This document shows, piece after piece, positions 62,364 through 64,000 of a DNA stretch of 64,000 nucleotides (positions within the stretch are counted from its first letter, which is position 1; each line of letters opens with the position of its first letter). The stretch covers positions 62,001 to 126,000 of the forward strand of contig NZ_JARRAG010000002.1 of NCBI RefSeq assembly GCF_029589435.1, written 5' to 3'. The DNA is from Paludisphaera mucosa. Lineage in GTDB: Bacteria > Planctomycetota > Planctomycetia > Isosphaerales > Isosphaeraceae. Under the pieces are notes generated by a model, which searched no databases, was not told the origin of the DNA, and saw only the letters and a list, made by a program, of their open reading frames with translations. The position numbers were made by a program, and so were the translations under genes.

Positions 62364-63923
62364 TCAGGAGGCGTGGCGGTCCGGGACCGGGGCGGCCTTG
62401 CGGCGAACCTTGGACAGGAAGCGGTCGATCGCCTGGCGGGCGAACTCCTGGAGGAAGTCGGCCCGGCTGTTGGCCTCGAACTGCCGGAGCACGGCCCCCT
62501 CGATCCCCTCCGGGCCCCAGGTCTCGCCGTCCCGGAAGTAGTCGGCCAGGGTCTTGCCGGCGATCCGGGCGAGATACGCCATCGTGACCGCCTGCACCGC
62601 GCCCGCCGCCACGAAGGTCGTCGGCGTCCGCTTGAAGACCCCCGCGACGACCGACGACGCGGCCTCGACCAGGCCGACCTTGAGCATCGCCTGCGCCAGC
62701 CGCCCGCCCAGCGCCCGGAGCCTCGCCGCGCCCGGATCGAGATCGTAGACCCGCGCCAGGTCGGCGATCAGGTCGAGCTGCACGGCCGCGCCCTGCAGCA
62801 GGTTCAGGGCCGGGACGGGGTTGGCGAAGACGGTCGTCGCCGTGACCCACTGGTAATGATCCACCAGCTCGTCGCACTTGAGCCGACGTTCGGCGTCCAG
62901 CGTCGACTCGGCCTCGCGGCCCAGCAGCCGGGTCTTGAGCAGCAGGTTGGCGACGCGGAGCAGCCGCCCCTCGTTGGCGAGCACCCGGGCGATCCGGTCG
63001 CGGAGGGCCTGGACGTCGGGATCCTGGACCTCGTAAACCGTCTGGGACGAGCCGTCGGGCTGCATGACGCGGACCGGGATCGGCCGCGGGGCGGCGGCGA
63101 TCGTCACCACGTCGTCGGCCGGCACGACGCCTTCCACCCGGCTGCGGATCCGGGCGAGGATCGCCGTCCGGTCGGCGTCGGGGAAGCGATTCTTCTTGTT
63201 GAAGACGACGATCGTCCGCTTGCCCAGCCTGGCCAGCTCGTTCAGGGCGGCGTATTCGCCCCGGACCAGGTCGTGGTCGACGACGAACAGCAGCAGGTCG
63301 GCCCGCTGGGCCAGCCGCCGCGCGTCCTGCTCGCGCTCGCCGCCGCCCAGGCCCGCCTCGGAGAGGCCCGGCGTGTCGACCAGGCGGACGATCCCCTCGA
63401 CGCCTTCGAGCGTGTAGACGTGGTTCTCGCCCTGACGCGTCGTCCCCATGACGGCCCCGGTCGCGCCCACCTCGCGGCCGATCAGGGCGTTGATGAGCGA
63501 CGTCTTGCCGGCCGAGACCGTGCCGAAGACGACGACGTCCAGCTCCGACGTCGTGGCGACCCGGCCCTCGTCCAGCCGGTCCAGCTCGCCCCGCAGCTCC
63601 TCGCGCCGGCGGACGTCGCGGATCTTCTCGATGTGCTCCCGCGCCCGGGCCGCCTGCAGCTCGGCGGCCTCGGCCAGCGAGACGGGGTCGAGCGGCGGCG
63701 ACTCCTCGCGCTCGTCCCGGCCCTCGGCCTTGCGCGTCGCGAGCGCCGTCCATCCGGCCCAGGCGAGGGTCAGGGCCACGGCCAGGCCGAGCGGGATCAG
63801 GAGCGCCGGCTTCCCGCCGCCGAGACGGTCGCCGCTCATCGCGACGGCCAGGAAGAGGGCCGCGGCCGTCAGAGCGGCGGCGAGGGGGATGAGGAGGCTT
63901 TGAGAGAGGCGCGAGGGTCGCAT
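62364..63923 (-). CDS. Membrane-anchored Era-like GTPase, paralogue
   Basis: A 519-residue GTPase with two N-terminal transmembrane helices (~11-30 and 40-62), a helical linker and a G domain. G1 is GTVSAGKTS, G3 DTPGLS. G4 is N242-K-K-N245: the Asp that reads the guanine base is replaced by Asn (codon AAT). The C-terminal domain (NPVPALNLLQGAAVQLDLIADLARVY, quoted in part) is the same DUF697-like unit as in the neighbouring GTPase. The layout is otherwise collinear with the paralogue, so they arose by duplication. Confidence 0.82.
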   Translation of the reverse strand: MRPSRLSQSLLIPLAAALTAAALFLAVAMSGDRLGGGKPALLIPLGLAVALTLAWAGWTALATRKAEGRDEREESPPLDPVSLAEAAELQAARAREHIEKIRDVRRREELRGELDRLDEGRVATTSELDVVVFGTVSAGKTSLINALIGREVGATGAVMGTTRQGENHVYTLEGVEGIVRLVDTPGLSEAGLGGGEREQDARRLAQRADLLLFVVDHDLVRGEYAALNELARLGKRTIVVFNKKNRFPDADRTAILARIRSRVEGVVPADDVVTIAAAPRPIPVRVMQPDGSSQTVYEVQDPDVQALRDRIARVLANEGRLLRVANLLLKTRLLGREAESTLDAERRLKCDELVDHYQWVTATTVFANPVPALNLLQGAAVQLDLIADLARVYDLDPGAARLRALGGRLAQAMLKVGLVEAASSVVAGVFKRTPTTFVAAGAVQAVTMAYLARIAGKTLADYFRDGETWGPEGIEGAVLRQFEANSRADFLQEFARQAIDRFLSKVRRKAAPVPDRHAS

Positions 63924-64000
63924 TCCGTGAGGGTACTCGCCTGGGGCGGGGTGCGTCGAGACACCCTATGATTGTGGCGACGTCCCACGGCCCCCCGCCA

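Noticed and set aside
60075-63971. Long plus-strand open frame antisense to the GTPase cluster
   Set aside because: The opposite strand has two GTPases with clear G motifs; this frame shows only compositional repeats of Arg, Gly, Asp and Val.

Overview
The window is a very GC-rich bacterial chromosome segment, gene-dense and syntenic-looking, with no transposase, integrase, phage gene, CRISPR array, rRNA or tRNA that I could find. The gene set (squalene-hopene cyclase with HpnH and HpnG, ThuA and DUF1080 proteins, several xylose-isomerase-like TIM barrels, a futalosine-type menaquinone route, ExbB/ExbD proteins, csrA) and the base composition suggest a planctomycete, most likely of the Isosphaeraceae type. 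This is inference from gene content, not a database match.

Layout. 1-427: end of a BON-domain protein. 667-4541: hopanoid genes shc-hpnH-hpnG. 4548-7009: a small membrane protein and two sugar-isomerase-like TIM barrels, one with a Tat signal. 7155-14799: a co-directional envelope-polymer locus of eight genes with short gaps or overlaps (two GT2, a CDP-alcohol phosphotransferase, a methyltransferase, a polysaccharide deacetylase, GT4, GT9 and a 54-residue membrane peptide). 14813-20661, minus strand: a PAS-AraC regulator followed by a likely carbohydrate-catabolism run (double ThuA, TIM barrel, GH20-like, ThuA) and a stand-alone CZB zinc domain. 20849-27290: folD, a TIM barrel, and a type IIA topoisomerase pair with the A subunit first. 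27344-30030: an ABC-2 exporter with two unlike permeases. 30186-34599: a diguanylate cyclase, phoR, trxB, csrA and phoB.

34706-40699, minus strand: an M20 amidohydrolase, a GT25 and the pstSCAB phosphate transporter. Two sets of 11-bp-spaced CTTCAY repeats, one ahead of phoB and one ahead of pstS, look like Pho boxes and tie phoR (on the other strand, about 3 kb away), phoB and pst into one regulon. 40972-47770: arfB, lgt, then mqnE, a secreted coiled-coil protein, the UbiA/MqnP prenyltransferase, an SDR, UbiX and MenG. This is the futalosine route to menaquinone plus passengers. 47995-50154: a bacterial pentameric ligand-gated ion channel facing a membrane-anchored zinc metalloprotease. 50275-56387: secreted or lipid-anchored proteins (PAP-like phosphoesterase, DUF900 hydrolase, DUF1080, HEAT/DUF4375). 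56776-59647: an ExbB-ExbD-ExbD-membrane protein module behind a good sigma-70-like promoter. 59841-63923, minus strand: two paralogous membrane-associated GTPases with odd nucleotide-specificity motifs, plus two small exported or membrane proteins.

The most striking signals are: (i) the two GTPases, whose G4 motifs are degenerate in complementary ways (NQVD and NKKN); (ii) two copies of a roughly 145-bp intergenic element at 16166-16312 and 59669-59811, whose right arms differ at five positions that all preserve hairpin structure; (iii) the paired Pho boxes; and (iv) the bacterial Cys-loop-type receptor. Long open frames antisense to real genes are composition artefacts and are left out.
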